This document shows positions 1 to 10,559 of a stretch of 64,000 nt of DNA, piece by piece. The first letter of the stretch is position 1; each line of letters opens with the position of its first letter. Made by a program: the position numbers and the translations under genes. The notes below the pieces were generated by a model. The model saw only the letters and a list, made by a program, of their open reading frames with translations, did no database searches and was not told the DNA's origin. Source of the DNA: Burhinus oedicnemus (lineage: Eukaryota; Chordata; Aves; Charadriiformes; Burhinidae). The stretch is taken from contig VFFE01006977.1 of assembly GCA_008921705.1 (NCBI GenBank), forward strand, positions 62,001 through 126,000, read 5' to 3'.

Positions 1-2300
1 AGCGGGGATTAACTTGACCTACAGATAGTCTTAACATCTGCCCATAGACTGTCCCTGAGGGAATGGCAGAGCAGTAGCGGCGGAGGCTGGGACGCACGGC
101 AAGAGCTTCATCATAAAATCAACATCTTTAATCAACCCTGTCAGCGACGAGCCCTCAGGAGGCTCTTCCCCGCACGAGGAAATCACTCCCTGGAGGCAGC
201 TGTCCTGTTTGCATAACGCAGCGCTGACATCCCAAGGACAGATGTCCTAAAGGAAGCCCAGCTCCGGCAGCAGGACACACGCTGTTGGTAGCGCATGTCC
301 CAGCCGGGCCAGGAAGAGCCGTGCTTTTGGAGGGGAGCTCTGTAAGTGTCCCCTCGTCCCCAGCTGTAACACAGCACCTTGCTCCCTGGGAAGGGGGTTT
401 GAGGATGTGGCTTTCGCATCCCAGCAGCACCAGCGCTTGCTCTGCCAGGGACAGCAGCGCTGAGCTGCCTCCGGGGTCTGATCTGGAAGCCTTTCGCATC
501 ACTAAGGACACGACTTCAGGAGGAAATGCTGGAATTTTTTCAGGAAAAGACAAGTTAGCCTTTCTGCGCATCAACATCAATGTTAAGGATGGTACCGCCG
601 TGGTACCACCAGTACCACCACAGTAACATCTCGGTACTACTATGGCACTGCCACAGTACAGCACAGTACCACCAGGTACCACAGTACCGTTGCTCTCATA
701 CCATCATGGCACCATCAGTACCACCATGGTACTGCCCAGTACGCTGGTACACGATGACACTGCCATGGTGCTGCCACAGCCCCGTGGGAGTGGGAAGGGA
801 AATATTAGTCACTCACCGAGCCAGGAGCCTCCAGGATCACGGGGAAACACTCCAAGCAGCCCAAGGACCAAGGGAAACAGCATGGCAGGTGCTCAGCCAC
901 CACCACCATAGAAACCAAGCGGGGTCCTCATCCCCTCCACCACCACCCATGTGCACAGCTGGTGCGTGGGGGACCCGCTGCAGGGATCAGCGGGAGCCGG
1001 GTGCACAGCCCCCACCCCACAAGGTGCCGTTTGGATGCTGAAGCACCCACAAACACTCCTTTGCTCCAGCCACCTGCCCCCCTGTCGCTCCCAGCATTCC
1101 CACCTGGGCTGTCCCACCAAGGCAGGCCACCAGCCCCCTCCCTCGCCAGCCGGCTCTCCCAAAGCAGGAGAGGACAGTAGGTTTGGCACAACCCATTTGA
1201 CTCTCGGATGGATGGAAAAGGTGGGGTGGGAGCAGAAATGCTTCCCACTCTGCTGCCCCTTTTTTTTGGCTGAGGTGCTTCTGGAATGGCCGGGGGCTGT
1301 GGTTTGGAGGCAGAGCGAGGACTGCATGGTTATACGTGGTGTTTCCCTAAGCATGGCGATCAACAGCCCTTCCAAAGAGACACAAGAGAAACTGTGCTTG
1401 AGTGAAACCATTTTCTCTCTCAGTGGGATTCCAGCAGCTCCGTTTCTCCTGTGGGCTGGTCCCGGCTGCTCTCTGGCCGGGCTCGGGAGCACGGCACAGG
1501 CTCGGCTCAAAAACCTCCTGCTAAGCCCCCATCAGCACTGCTCAGCTCTTCTCCCCATCCGCAAGGAGAATGGGCCGAGAGCTTGTTCCTCCCATTTTAA
1601 AAGCACCACGGAGCTACCCCGGAGCCTAGGGGATCCCAGGAAGATGACTGATTTTACCCATGGGAAGGGAAGGCCAGCTGTCCCAAGCAGGATAAGCCGA
1701 TGAACTTTTGTGGCCTGGATCAAGGAGGTGAGACTCTGAGGGAGCCTTTGGGGCTGTTTTCAGAGCTGTGCGAGGGGCTGGGCATTGCGTTACCTTGAGG
1801 TGCCCCAGTGCTGTCTGCAGGGATGGGTTCCCACTGCAGTGCTGGTGCCCCGAGCCCTCCCGGGCCACCCTGAGCAAAGAGGGGATGCTCTGGAAGGGGG
1901 TGGTGGTACATCGCGTCCCCGCCACTACCTGCAGAGCCGCTGGTGCTGCCGGACCAAGGAGATGCCACGGGAACGGCTCAGCCTGTGCTGGTGCAGGGGC
2001 TGGGGCTGCACCAGGTGGGCTCTGCCCAGCGCTGGCCCCCTCCGGGCTCCGGTGAGACCCCGCACCAGCTCCGGCATAGCCAGGGGAGAGGCAGCTGGGA
2101 ATCCCTGCGGAAGGGCAGCGAAGGCAGCAGCTCGTTGTCTCTCGGGCTGGTGCATGACAGGGGTTCTGGCGGCCCCCAGCCCCACGGGGAAGGTTTTGCG
2201 GGTGGCTCAGCCACAGCCCAGCTATCGCCCGTGTCCGTCTGGGACCAAGGTGACACCTCCCCGACGCCTCTCCCCCCAAAACGCACCCCGCCGCACCCCG
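1..2300. other. Left flank, no recognised gene
   Basis: No frame here resembles a protein family I recognise. The open frames are low-complexity, Gly/Pro/Ser/Arg-rich by-products of GC-rich sequence. Two weak minus-strand exon-like intervals can be drawn. One is 1,794-1,869, with acceptor context ctctttgctcag and donor AAG|GTAACG. The other ends at a CAG|GTAGTG donor near 1,929. If the CpG-rich block to the right is the TSPOAP1 promoter, they could be early exons of that gene. I found no coiled-coil sequence typical of TSPOAP1, so this is speculation. Confidence 0.3.
585..778. repeat. Degenerate GTACCAC-type simple repeat
   Basis: Sequence made of repeated GGTACC, CAGTACCACC and CATGGTAC words with substitutions. 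Copies recur at irregular 10-20 base spacing, as in a decayed minisatellite. No coding potential is claimed, although the array keeps frames open on both strands. Confidence 0.75.
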
Positions 2301-2334
2301 CCTGCCAGCGAACGCAACCCGGCAGCCACCTTAC

Positions 2335-3060
2335 CTGGGGGGGTCTGTCTGTCCGGTTGTGTCCGAGCCCGTCTGTCGCTCGCAGCGGCCTAACGAGCTG
2401 CGGGTCCGGAGGGGGGCCGCGGAGGGTCCCCGGGGACTCTTCCTGGGGCTGGGGCGCTCCGGTCCCCTCCGGCCCTGGGGACAGCTGGCAGCTCACCCCG
2501 TCACCGTCACCCCCCTCGCCTTCACGCCTGCCCGGGGCCGGGCCGGCGGCGGGGACGGCATCGCCCGCTGCCGGGGCAGCGCTCTGCCCCGCCGCCCGCT
2601 GCGGCGCCGGGGGGACGCCGGGCACCCCCCGCTCCGGCTCCTGCATGGCTGGGGGCAGGGCGTCGGGCTCAGCCGGTAGCGGCGAGGGCTCCCCGTGGGT
2701 CCGGGAACCGGCACGGTAACCCCGAAGGCATCAGAGCCGCGGCGGCGGGAGCAGCCCGGGCCGCGCTCCCTCCCGGCGGGGACGGAGGCGGCGGCAGCAG
2801 CGGCAGCAGCAGCATCCCTGCGCCGGGGGAGGCTCCATCCCCGCCTGGATCCGCCGGCTCGGCGGCTGCCCCCACCCACCCACCGTACAAAGGCTGCTGC
2901 CCTCAGCCCCCCGCCGCCCCCGGCCCCATGCCCGCCGCCCGCCCGGACCGGGATGCCGTAGCGGAGGGGGCCGGGGGGAGCTGCCAGCCCCTCACCGTGG
3001 CTTCGGGCAGCCCCCGGCACAGGCGCTGCCGAGTCATCAATATTAAGCCGGGCCGTGCAC
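2335..3060 (-). promoter_or_regulatory. CpG-rich block with minus-strand splice donor (possible TSPOAP1 5' end)
   Basis: This interval is very GC- and CpG-rich and has alanine- and proline-type triplet runs such as the GGCAGCAGC tract near 2,790. Its left edge is a consensus donor on the minus strand, CAG|GTAAGG, with the last exon base at 2,335. A CpG block ending in a perfect donor is typical of a promoter plus first exon. In vertebrates the gene next to MIR142 on the side away from SUPT4H1 is TSPOAP1, on the same strand, so a TSPOAP1 first exon fits. The minus-strand open frame through the block starts MQEPERG and has no recognisable domain, so it may be 5' UTR. The function assignment is inference from synteny. 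Confidence 0.4.
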
Positions 3061-3088
3061 CCCGAGGGGGGGGGGGCCGGGGGCCGGG

Positions 3089-3108
3089 NNNNNNNNNNNN
3101 NNNNNNNN
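3089..3108. other. Assembly gap (20 Ns)
   Basis: Twenty undetermined bases follow a long G-run (3,066-3,088) inside the CpG-rich block. The real gap length is unknown. Such G-rich sequence is commonly lost in short-read bird assemblies. Confidence 0.98.
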
Positions 3109-3291
3109 CCCGACCGCTGGGCACAAGAAGGGGCAGCAAAACCTCAGCCCCCCCCTCCCCACTGACATATCCCACGGGAAAAAAATCCGCTGCCGAAAAC
3201 ACGGGCTGGGCCCTGCCTGCAGTGCACCCAGGGGCTGCGGGGGGCAAGAGGCAGAGGGTGGCGTGAGCAGGGAGGGAGGGCTGGCATAGGG

Positions 3292-3400
3292 TCACCGGAT
3301 GGTTAGCGTTGGAAGGGACCCTCAAGATCACCTCGTTCCAGCCCCACTGCCACGGGCAGGGACACCTCCCACTGGAAACACGCTCCAGGGAGACGGGAGG
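3292..3400 (-). mobile_element. CR1 retroposon 3' fragment, minus orientation
   Basis: The plus strand reads the reverse complement of the CR1 tail: ggaagggaccctcaagatca, then ccactgccacgggcaggg and acacctcccactgg. These words match the tail copy seen in the other orientation at 46.6-47.1 kb. The terminal ATTCTGTG-type repeats have decayed. Confidence 0.75.
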
Positions 3401-3429
3401 TCGCAGCGTAACGCTACGGCAAAGCGGGG

Positions 3430-6400
3430 CGAGGCCATCTCCGAGCACGCACAGAGCGGGCGGCCGCGTGCTGCGTCTCGCTCTGCCTGCTCCCCGCGTC
3501 TTTGATGAACATCACCTCACCCATCAGCCTGCGCAGTGCCAGCCACGCTTAAGGGAAAGCCACCGGGCCACCCCGGGAGGACAGCTGGCTGTCCTTGCTC
3601 CCCAGCCCTCTTCAAAGCTTGACCCGCTGCAGAGCAAGGTTTGATGATCCCAAAACCAAGAGGGGTGGCACAGGTCTCATCCCACCGCTGAGCGGCTGGG
3701 GCCAGGTCCTGCCTCCCCCTCCCCGTCCTCGCATGTGGCAGCAGCTCCCAGTCCCGCTGCTGGTGGGTCCCTGCTGCGGGGTGGGGACAGCATTGGGATT
3801 TTCACGGCACGTTGCTCCAGGAGAACCTGCTCTGGGCCTCCTGCTCCAGGGGAGGGACCGCGCAGGGGGTCTTCGGGGCCCCTTTCAGACCACCACTTTG
3901 TGAGCACCTCCTTTGAGAGCTTCGTCAGCACATCCAGATGTGTACGGCGCAGATGTGTCAGCTCTTGAAACAGATGCCTTTGGCTATGTGTCATCTCTGC
4001 CCGAGCGGAGACGGCGCAGGCACATCACCCCCGAGACGGTTATTTCTCACCGCTGACTGCAAAGGGTGCGGGTGACCCACTTAGACGGAGCCCTGCGCTG
4101 TGGGGACTTGCCACCAGGTCTGACAGCCTCGCATCTCGCGGCATGCGGGAGCCTGCCATCCCACCCAAATCCCGGATCTCCGAGCCGTCTGTTTTTAAGG
4201 AGTGCATGTGTGTGCTGGGGAGAAGCACCGAGCTGGTGATGAGCAGAGAATGGAGCCAACAGACCAGAGGGAAGATTCCAGACAAATGATCCCGCCTTCC
4301 TGCATTTTCTGGTACTTGTGTCCCTTCAAAACACCGGCTAAGTGACCCCTTCCTCTCCAGGAATGGCTCAGGATGAGTCCCACCACCTCCCACTGCTGGG
4401 ATCCCCCCTGGTCCCTGCCTGTGCCCATGCCTGTTTCTGCCCCGCTGGGGAGACACCGGGCAGGACCTCCGGGTGCTGCAGGAGCGTGGAACGAGGCCCC
4501 GGCGCTGCACAGCTCGCTGACAAGACAGAACAAGCGGGTTTAATTAGCAGGAGGCGAGAGCCAGCAGTGGGAAGGGAAATGCACCACTGATAAGATCACA
4601 CGGTTGCGAGCGGCACGCACACCGCTCGCGGCGCAGCCTCCTTGGAAACCCTGCTCCGACACGTCTTGTCTTGCTCTTCTCACCATCTCTGCTCGTCTGG
4701 GACATGCCACCACCACGGCCCCTGGGCAGCTTTCTGCTTCTCCCACTCGCCGGTGCCAGACCGACACGGCTCCATGGTGCTCCCAGGACCTGCTACCCTG
4801 GAGAAAGAGGGGCCAAGGACAATCTCCTGGGCCAACCCAGGCTCTCTTTTGGAGCTCCCACAGCCTTCACTGAAGGCCCCAGTTCGGTGTGCTGAAGGCC
4901 CAGTGTGGGATGTCCATACACCTCCCACCACCAACTCTGGGGAGAGGATGTCTTCTGGGGCCCTGAGCTTGGGAAGCTGGAGATGATCTTTCACATCCTG
5001 GCCAGCCTTCAGCTGGAGAAGGCACAGCTCCTCAGAAAGGAGTGGAAATCCATCTGGGCTATTGAACAAAGACTTAGTGGCTCAGGAGCTCTCTGAGCTG
5101 CAAGTCAATGAATTCTTCACAAGAGCTACGGGGATGGGGTGCTACAGGCAGCCCTGGTCCCCCAAGTCACCCAGGGATCTGCTGTGGGGCTGTGCTCCCT
5201 GAAGAGATGGGCCAAAGCACTTCCTAGAGAGATCGTTGAAGCTCTCCCAGGCCAGGGGAGACCACAGGCTCAGGAAGAAGAGGTGATGATACACAGCAAA
5301 CGATGAGAAATGGGCGATAGTGGAGAGCTCAAGATCAACAGCTCAAGTCTGGGGAGATGAAAAAGGATCCCAGCAGAGCCCTCCAGCAACACCCACTCTT
5401 CTCCAAAGGCCTTCAAGGAGCCAGACCTGCACCTGGTGGTGCAGGGACAGGGGTGCAGTGCATGGTCCCCCAGGTCCTCCTGCCCTCTTCTGTCAGGGAG
5501 CAGCAAGGATTGGGATGCTCCACAGTGGGCAACAAATGAGAAGCCAAGTGTCACCCCAGCACACACAGGGTCCTCAAAAACCAGGGAGCCATCCCACAGC
5601 TTTTGAGCAGGACTCTGATAACAGGGTCCCTTGGCAGCCCCAGACAAGATAAGATGAACCTGGACCAGGGACACCAGCCAGGAGCAAGAGGAGGCAGAGC
5701 CAGCACCAGATGAGGCTACAGCATAGGTGTGGGGTCCACTCAAGGTGCAGGGCCACAGACAAGCTACCTGCGACATGGGTCTGGAGTCCATCCAGAAGAT
5801 GTGGCTGGACACAAGCTTCTTACAATATAGATCCAGGGGCCATCTGGGAGACAGGACCAAACAGAGGGTCACTTCTGTCAAAGCTCAAACAAGGACTGAA
5901 GCCCCAGGGCTGAGCTTAAATAATGCTCCTGGCCCAGGGGCAGCAGGTCCACGGGGTGGGGCCCCAGGTGAGGCTGGTCAGGGCAATTAAGACCAATTAG
6001 TGCCTGCTGGGTCCTGTTGAGCTCCTCCTCTGGCTCTGGGGATGGCATTTGGCAGGGACCAGGAGGGGTTCACGGGAGCTCCACCGTGGTTTCAGCTGGG
6101 GAAGGAAGCATGAGGATGAGCACCGGGGGCCATGTCAGCCCTGGGGGGCGTGCACATGGGTGTGAGGATGGTGACATGTATCAGCACTCACGGGCACCTC
6201 CAGACTGAGGTGACCGGTGGGTGCCAACCCATTTCCACCTTCTTTCTGGCAGACCCCTGGGGACGGCATCAGCGAGATGGCTCGTCCTGCAGGAACGTGC
6301 AGTGACACGAGCGGACCCCTGCTCTCCCAGGGGAGTCTGTCAGCTCCCGCTTCCCACCTCCCTGCACCCACCCTGTGGCCAGGGTTTGCTCTGGCACGTC

Positions 6401-6935
6401 CCGGCGCAGCTCCAAGGAGGAGATGCGAGTGGCCACGTTGCCCACACTCGCTCTTCCCTTTAATCCTGCCACCCCCAGCAGCACACGGCCGCTGGTGAGA
6501 CCCTGCTGTGGAGCCACGTAGGGACCGAACCCCGAGCAGAAAAGGGGATGTGATGTGCTGGCCCTGCCGGGGGTCGTGGTGCAGCCCCAGACATGGTGGC
6601 CCAGCGCAGCATGGTGTGGAAACACCATTACATGCACTGGGTTGGTGCCTATAGCCCTTCCCAGAGCCGCCCTGACAGCGCTGGGATGGGCACCCGCACC
6701 CTCCGCAGCACCCGGAGGGCTCCCAGCCCCAGCCCCTGCCCTGCTCGGGGCGTTTCTGGGTCTGCCAAGCAGCAGGGACGGGGGTCCGCGCCGCCCGCCC
6801 GCCTCTGCGGCACCCAACAGGGGCAAGGATGAACGAGCCGAGGTCCTTTGGAGACCAGGAGCTCACCCCAATAGGGAGAGGACACGCTTCCTTGCGGGAA
6901 CCTGCCAAAATGCATTCAGTGCAGAGGGAGGGCAC
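3430..6935. other. Intergenic or intronic sequence, no recognised gene
   Basis: No domain-bearing frame, RNA gene or identifiable repeat was recognised. Between about 4.85 and 6.0 kb the CpG density drops and the composition becomes more even, unlike the GC-rich flanks. That piece could be an uncharacterised old repeat, but I could not match it to a family. Confidence 0.4.
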
Positions 6936-6939
6936 TCAA

Positions 6940-7620
6940 AACCGGAGTTGTTTTTTTTTTTTAAAAAAAAAAAGACAAAAGTACCAGTTTCTGTTTTGCT
7001 GCTCTCAGCAAGAACCGTGTTTCCAAACCTCGCTCCCGGCAGTGATCGCTGAGTGGCTGTAATATTCGTAACCACAATAGTCCTCGATCAAAAACATTCG
7101 GTATTTATCCTTCCCAATATTTGACTATTCATTATTAGAAGGTAAACTTTCAAAACTTTTGTGTGTTAAAAACTTGGACTTGCTTTTCCCTTCCAGCGCG
7201 CAGCAAAACGAAAGCTGCAAAAACGGGGCGGTTTGCACTGGCTGCTTGGGGGTTTTTTTTTAGCCCTTTTTTGTTTTTACTGTCTAAAAACTTGCCTCCT
7301 TGTGACCATGACGACAGTTTTGATTTGATTTTTTTTTTCCTTCCGCATCCCCTTCGAACAGTCACAAAGCCAGGGAGTGTGGGAAAGCCGGGACAGGGAA
7401 GAGAAGCAAAACACCCCAGTCCTTTCTGGCCAGCCCGGGGAGGGGTCAAAGCGAAAGAAAAATACTCCAAACTCAATAAAAACACCCACAAACGCTCCTG
7501 AGACCAGCACAAGAAGTTTTACAAAACGAGGAAACTTTCCATTAACATGTGGGCTCAAAAAAGGAAAAAAATATGTACTTTTAATATATTTTTTTCTACT
7601 ATTTTTAGATGCCCTCTCCC
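6940..7620. other. AT-rich island in GC-rich surroundings
   Basis: A sharp change of composition: a T12 run meets an A11 run at 6,951-6,973, followed by about 650 bases rich in T- and A-tracts. No open frame of interest is present. It lies about 0.5 kb beyond the mir-142 poly(A) signals and could be flanking untranslated or spacer sequence. Confidence 0.5.
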
Positions 7621-8085
7621 ACGGGCAGGAGATGGGGCGTCAAAGCCAAGGGTGAAGGTGCCCGGAGGGGTTCAGGAGCTGATATTTGGGGAACAGGGAC
7701 CCTCCTCTTGCGTCCCTGGAAGCCAGATTGGTTTTAGACCCACCCCCAGGAAGGACGGGCCAGGGGCGTGTGGCTGGAGGGACCACAGAAGGGTCGATTT
7801 GCTCCACGTGGCCTTGTGACCATGGCCAGGGCTGGCGCAGGACATGGCAGCTTTGCTGGCGAGCCTCGGGGGACTGACTGTGAGAGTCTCCTGTCGACGG
7901 GCTGAGATTTGCCAGCTCCTCCGGAGCTATTTCCACCACCCCCACCCGTGGTCCCACCGAGACGTCTCCAGGGCTTTGAGCGTGGTGTCCACCAGTGTGC
8001 AACCTCGTGGTGCCACTGTGGGATAACCTCACTGCCCTGGGCACGGCAAGTGTCTCTTCCCTGGTTTTGTATTTCCCAGGAATAG

Positions 8086-8091
8086 AATAAA
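8086..8091 (+). terminator. Poly(A) signal AATAAA, plus strand
   Basis: A canonical AATAAA followed by an A-run on the plus strand. It lies 35 bases from an opposite-strand poly(A) signal. No plus-strand gene was recognised upstream, so its use is uncertain. Confidence 0.3.
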
Positions 8092-8120
8092 AAAAGTCCA
8101 CGAGTCGATGCCGAAAGAGT

Positions 8121-8126
8121 TTTATT
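8121..8126 (-). terminator. Poly(A) signal of the mir-142 primary transcript
   Basis: Minus-strand AATAAA (plus strand TTTATT), 436 bases downstream of the mir-142 hairpin on the same strand. The primary transcript of mir-142 is polyadenylated and short in mammals. This is the first canonical signal after the hairpin, so it is the natural candidate for the 3' end. Confidence 0.55.
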
Positions 8127-8561
8127 TAGCAGCCCCTCGCCCCGCTGCACCCAGCCATCATTTGGCAGCACAAAGCCACCCAGGAGCCCCCGTCCGCCTC
8201 CCACGCCTCTCCCCATTGCACGTGGCCACCACCGCCCAGCTCTTCCCAGGGCTTCGCCACGTGGAAAATTAAGATGGGGGGAAAAAAAAATGGGAATCGG
8301 AGGCTTTGCTACCTACCTGGCCTCCCAGCGTGTGCCCCTCCGCCGCGCACGTGGGGCACCGGGCCATGCAGCCCCTCTTCCCCACGTGGCCGGTCCCCAG
8401 GAGCCGGAGGGACAGCGGGGATGAGCAGAACATCCGCAGCCTGGGGAGGGTGGTGGAGCCCATGGGGTGGGCAGCCGAGCGCAGGCACCCTCCGCTCTCT
8501 CAGACCGCGCGCAACTCGTGATGGGCACGTGGGTCGCGGCGGTGCTCTCTTCTCCGTAGCC

Positions 8562-8649
8562 CACAGTACACTCATCCATAAAGTAGGAAACACTACACCC
8601 TGCAGTGCTGTTTAGTAGTGCTTTCTACTTTATGGGTGACTGCACTGTC
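8562..8649 (-). ncRNA. MIR142: microRNA mir-142 hairpin
   Basis: On the minus strand the sequence folds into the well-known mir-142 precursor. The 5' arm is the complement of 8,614-8,634 (miR-142-5p, starting CATAAAGTAGAAAGC). The 3' arm is the complement of 8,575-8,597 (miR-142-3p, starting TGTAGTGTTTCC). Flanking arms GACAGTGCAGTCACC and ATGAGTGTACTGTG pair as the stem base. The mature arms match what I recall of the vertebrate miRNA; the loop region AAACAGCACTGCAGGG differs slightly from mammals. miR-142 is expressed in blood-cell lineages and represses many mRNAs through Argonaute complexes. Its location on the SUPT4H1 side of TSPOAP1 and its strand match the human locus, which supports orthology. 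Confidence 0.98.
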
Positions 8650-8889
8650 TCTCAGTCGGTGTCCGGCGGTTGCTCTCCTCCGGCGAAGCGCTCACTTCTG
8701 CCCGCGCAGGGCCACCTCCCGCGCCCCACGTGGCCCGGCCATGGGGCCACCTCCGGCATCAGCATGGCCAGGGACGCAAATTGCAGGGCTGGTCTCGCCC
8801 CGGGGACAGAGAGCCTCTGCCAGCATCACCTCCCGCCTCGGGGAGCCGTGCCAGGCATGGAGGACATCCTCTCGTCACCACGGGGGTGA

Positions 8890-9960
8890 TCCTGCCTTGT
8901 GCTCCCTCATCTCCCCTAAAACCCCATCCTGGGCACAGGGGACATCCTCACCTTGTCCCCATGGGTGAGACCCTACCTCATACACCATCGTCCCACCTTG
9001 AGCCCTGTCCTGGGCATGAGGGACATCCTCACCTTGTCGCCAAAGTGGGGAAGCCACCTAATACCCCATCCAGGTCATAGGGGACAGCTTTGCCTCGTCC
9101 CCAAAGGAAGGACCCCACCTCAGAGCCCATCCTGGTCATAGGAGTAAGCTTTCACTTGTCCCCCAAGGGGGGACACCACCTAATACTCCATCCTGGTCAT
9201 AGGAGACCGCTTTGATTTGTCTCCAAAGCGGGGGACCCCACCTCAAACCACATTCTGGTCACAGAGAACCCAATTGCCTTGTCCCTGCTGGTCGGGACCC
9301 CACCTCAAACCCCATCATCCCCTCTTAGACCTCATTCTGGGCACAGAGATGTGTTTGCTTTGCCCCCATGGAGAGACCATCACCTCATACCCCATCCCAT
9401 TCACAGAGGACCCCCTTGCCTTGTCCCCATGGGCGAGATCCCACCGTTGAACTCCATCATTGCCCTTCAAACCCCATCCCGGTCTCAGAGGCCCCCCCTT
9501 GCCTGGGTCCCGAGGGGGAGATCCCGCCTCAAACTCCAGCATTATCCCTCAAATCCCATCTGCGTCACAGAGGCCCCCCCCTTGCCGTGTGCCCATGAGG
9601 CGGACCCCACCTAAATGGCACGCTGGTCACAGAGGACTCCTTTGCCTTGTCCCCATGGTGGAGAGCCTGTGGCAAACTCCATCCATGTGACGGGGAACCC
9701 TTGCGTTACCTTGTCCCCATAGTGGAGACCTCGCCTAAATGCCACTCTGGTCACAGAGGACGCTTTCGCCTTGTCCCCATGGTGGGGATCCTATGGCAAA
9801 CCCCATCCCCGTCACCCTTGAAATGTTCCCATGGAGGAACCCCACCTCATCCCCCCATCCTTTACTGAAGACCCCCTTGCCCCATCCCGGGAGGCCATGG
9901 AGCTTTCCATGGGACCCCACCTCACCCCATCTGCCAGCCACATGGAGACCCTTTCCTTGC
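8890..9960. repeat. Minisatellite with a unit of about 62 bp
   Basis: At least a dozen degenerate copies of a unit containing CCCATCCTGGTCATAGG, then a GCTTTGCCTTGTCCCCA core, then GGGACCCCACCT. Copies differ by substitutions and small indels, so the array is old or evolving quickly. It starts about 240 bases upstream of mir-142 in the direction of its transcription. Confidence 0.9.
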
Positions 9961-10360
9961 CCCCATAGCCCATCAGGCCATGTGGTGGGGGTCACCCAGA
10001 GGTCCACACCCAAGGCCACGCAGACCCCAGCCCCGACAGCCTCACCTCACCTGCCCCGCCAGCCTCCACGTCCACCCGGTCCCGTCCCTGCTGCCACCGA
10101 AAACACCCTGGGTGGCACTTCTGCTTCGGGCGCTTCCCGCCTCCGCCTGCCTGCCAGCGCGGCGCCTCCTCCCCCCATGCCGCCCCGCTGCGCCCCGCTC
10201 CCCGGGATGGGGAGGCACCCCCTTACCTGCCATCGGCCCCCGGCACCCACTGCCCCCATCGTGGCGGGATCGGGGCTGCGGCCGCTGGCACCCTGGGAGA
10301 CCCCACGCTGCTCCTTGAGCGCCACGGATGGGTCCCCCCCCATTACCGGGTTGGGGCGCG

Positions 10361-10530
10361 GGTGGCCCACGCTGGGTGCCGATGGCCCATGCCAGGTGAT
10401 GGTGACCCATGCTGGGTGCTGGTGACCCACGCTGGGCGCTGGTGGTGCGTGCCGGGTGCCGGTGGCCCACGCCGGTGCCGGTGGTGCATGCCAGGTGCCG
10501 GGTGCTGCGTGGGGTGATGGTGGTGGCCGG
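10361..10530. repeat. Minisatellite with a 20-bp unit
   Basis: About eight tandem copies of a GGTGACCCATGCTGGGTGCT-like unit, with frequent C/T and A/G changes at CpG positions. On the minus strand it opens a His/Thr/Gly/Pro-rich frame (HHLAWAIGTQ and similar), which is a repeat artefact. Confidence 0.9.
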
Positions 10531-10559
10531 GGAGCAATGAGCCCCTGTGGGGAGCGGGG

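Noticed and set aside
4640..5990. Possible endogenous retrovirus or LTR remnant
   Set aside because: No primer-binding site, polypurine tract, gag/pol motif or paired terminal repeat was found.
8890..9960. Regularly spaced repeats that might suggest a CRISPR array
   Set aside because: Units are contiguous and degenerate with no unique spacers, in a vertebrate genome. It is a minisatellite.
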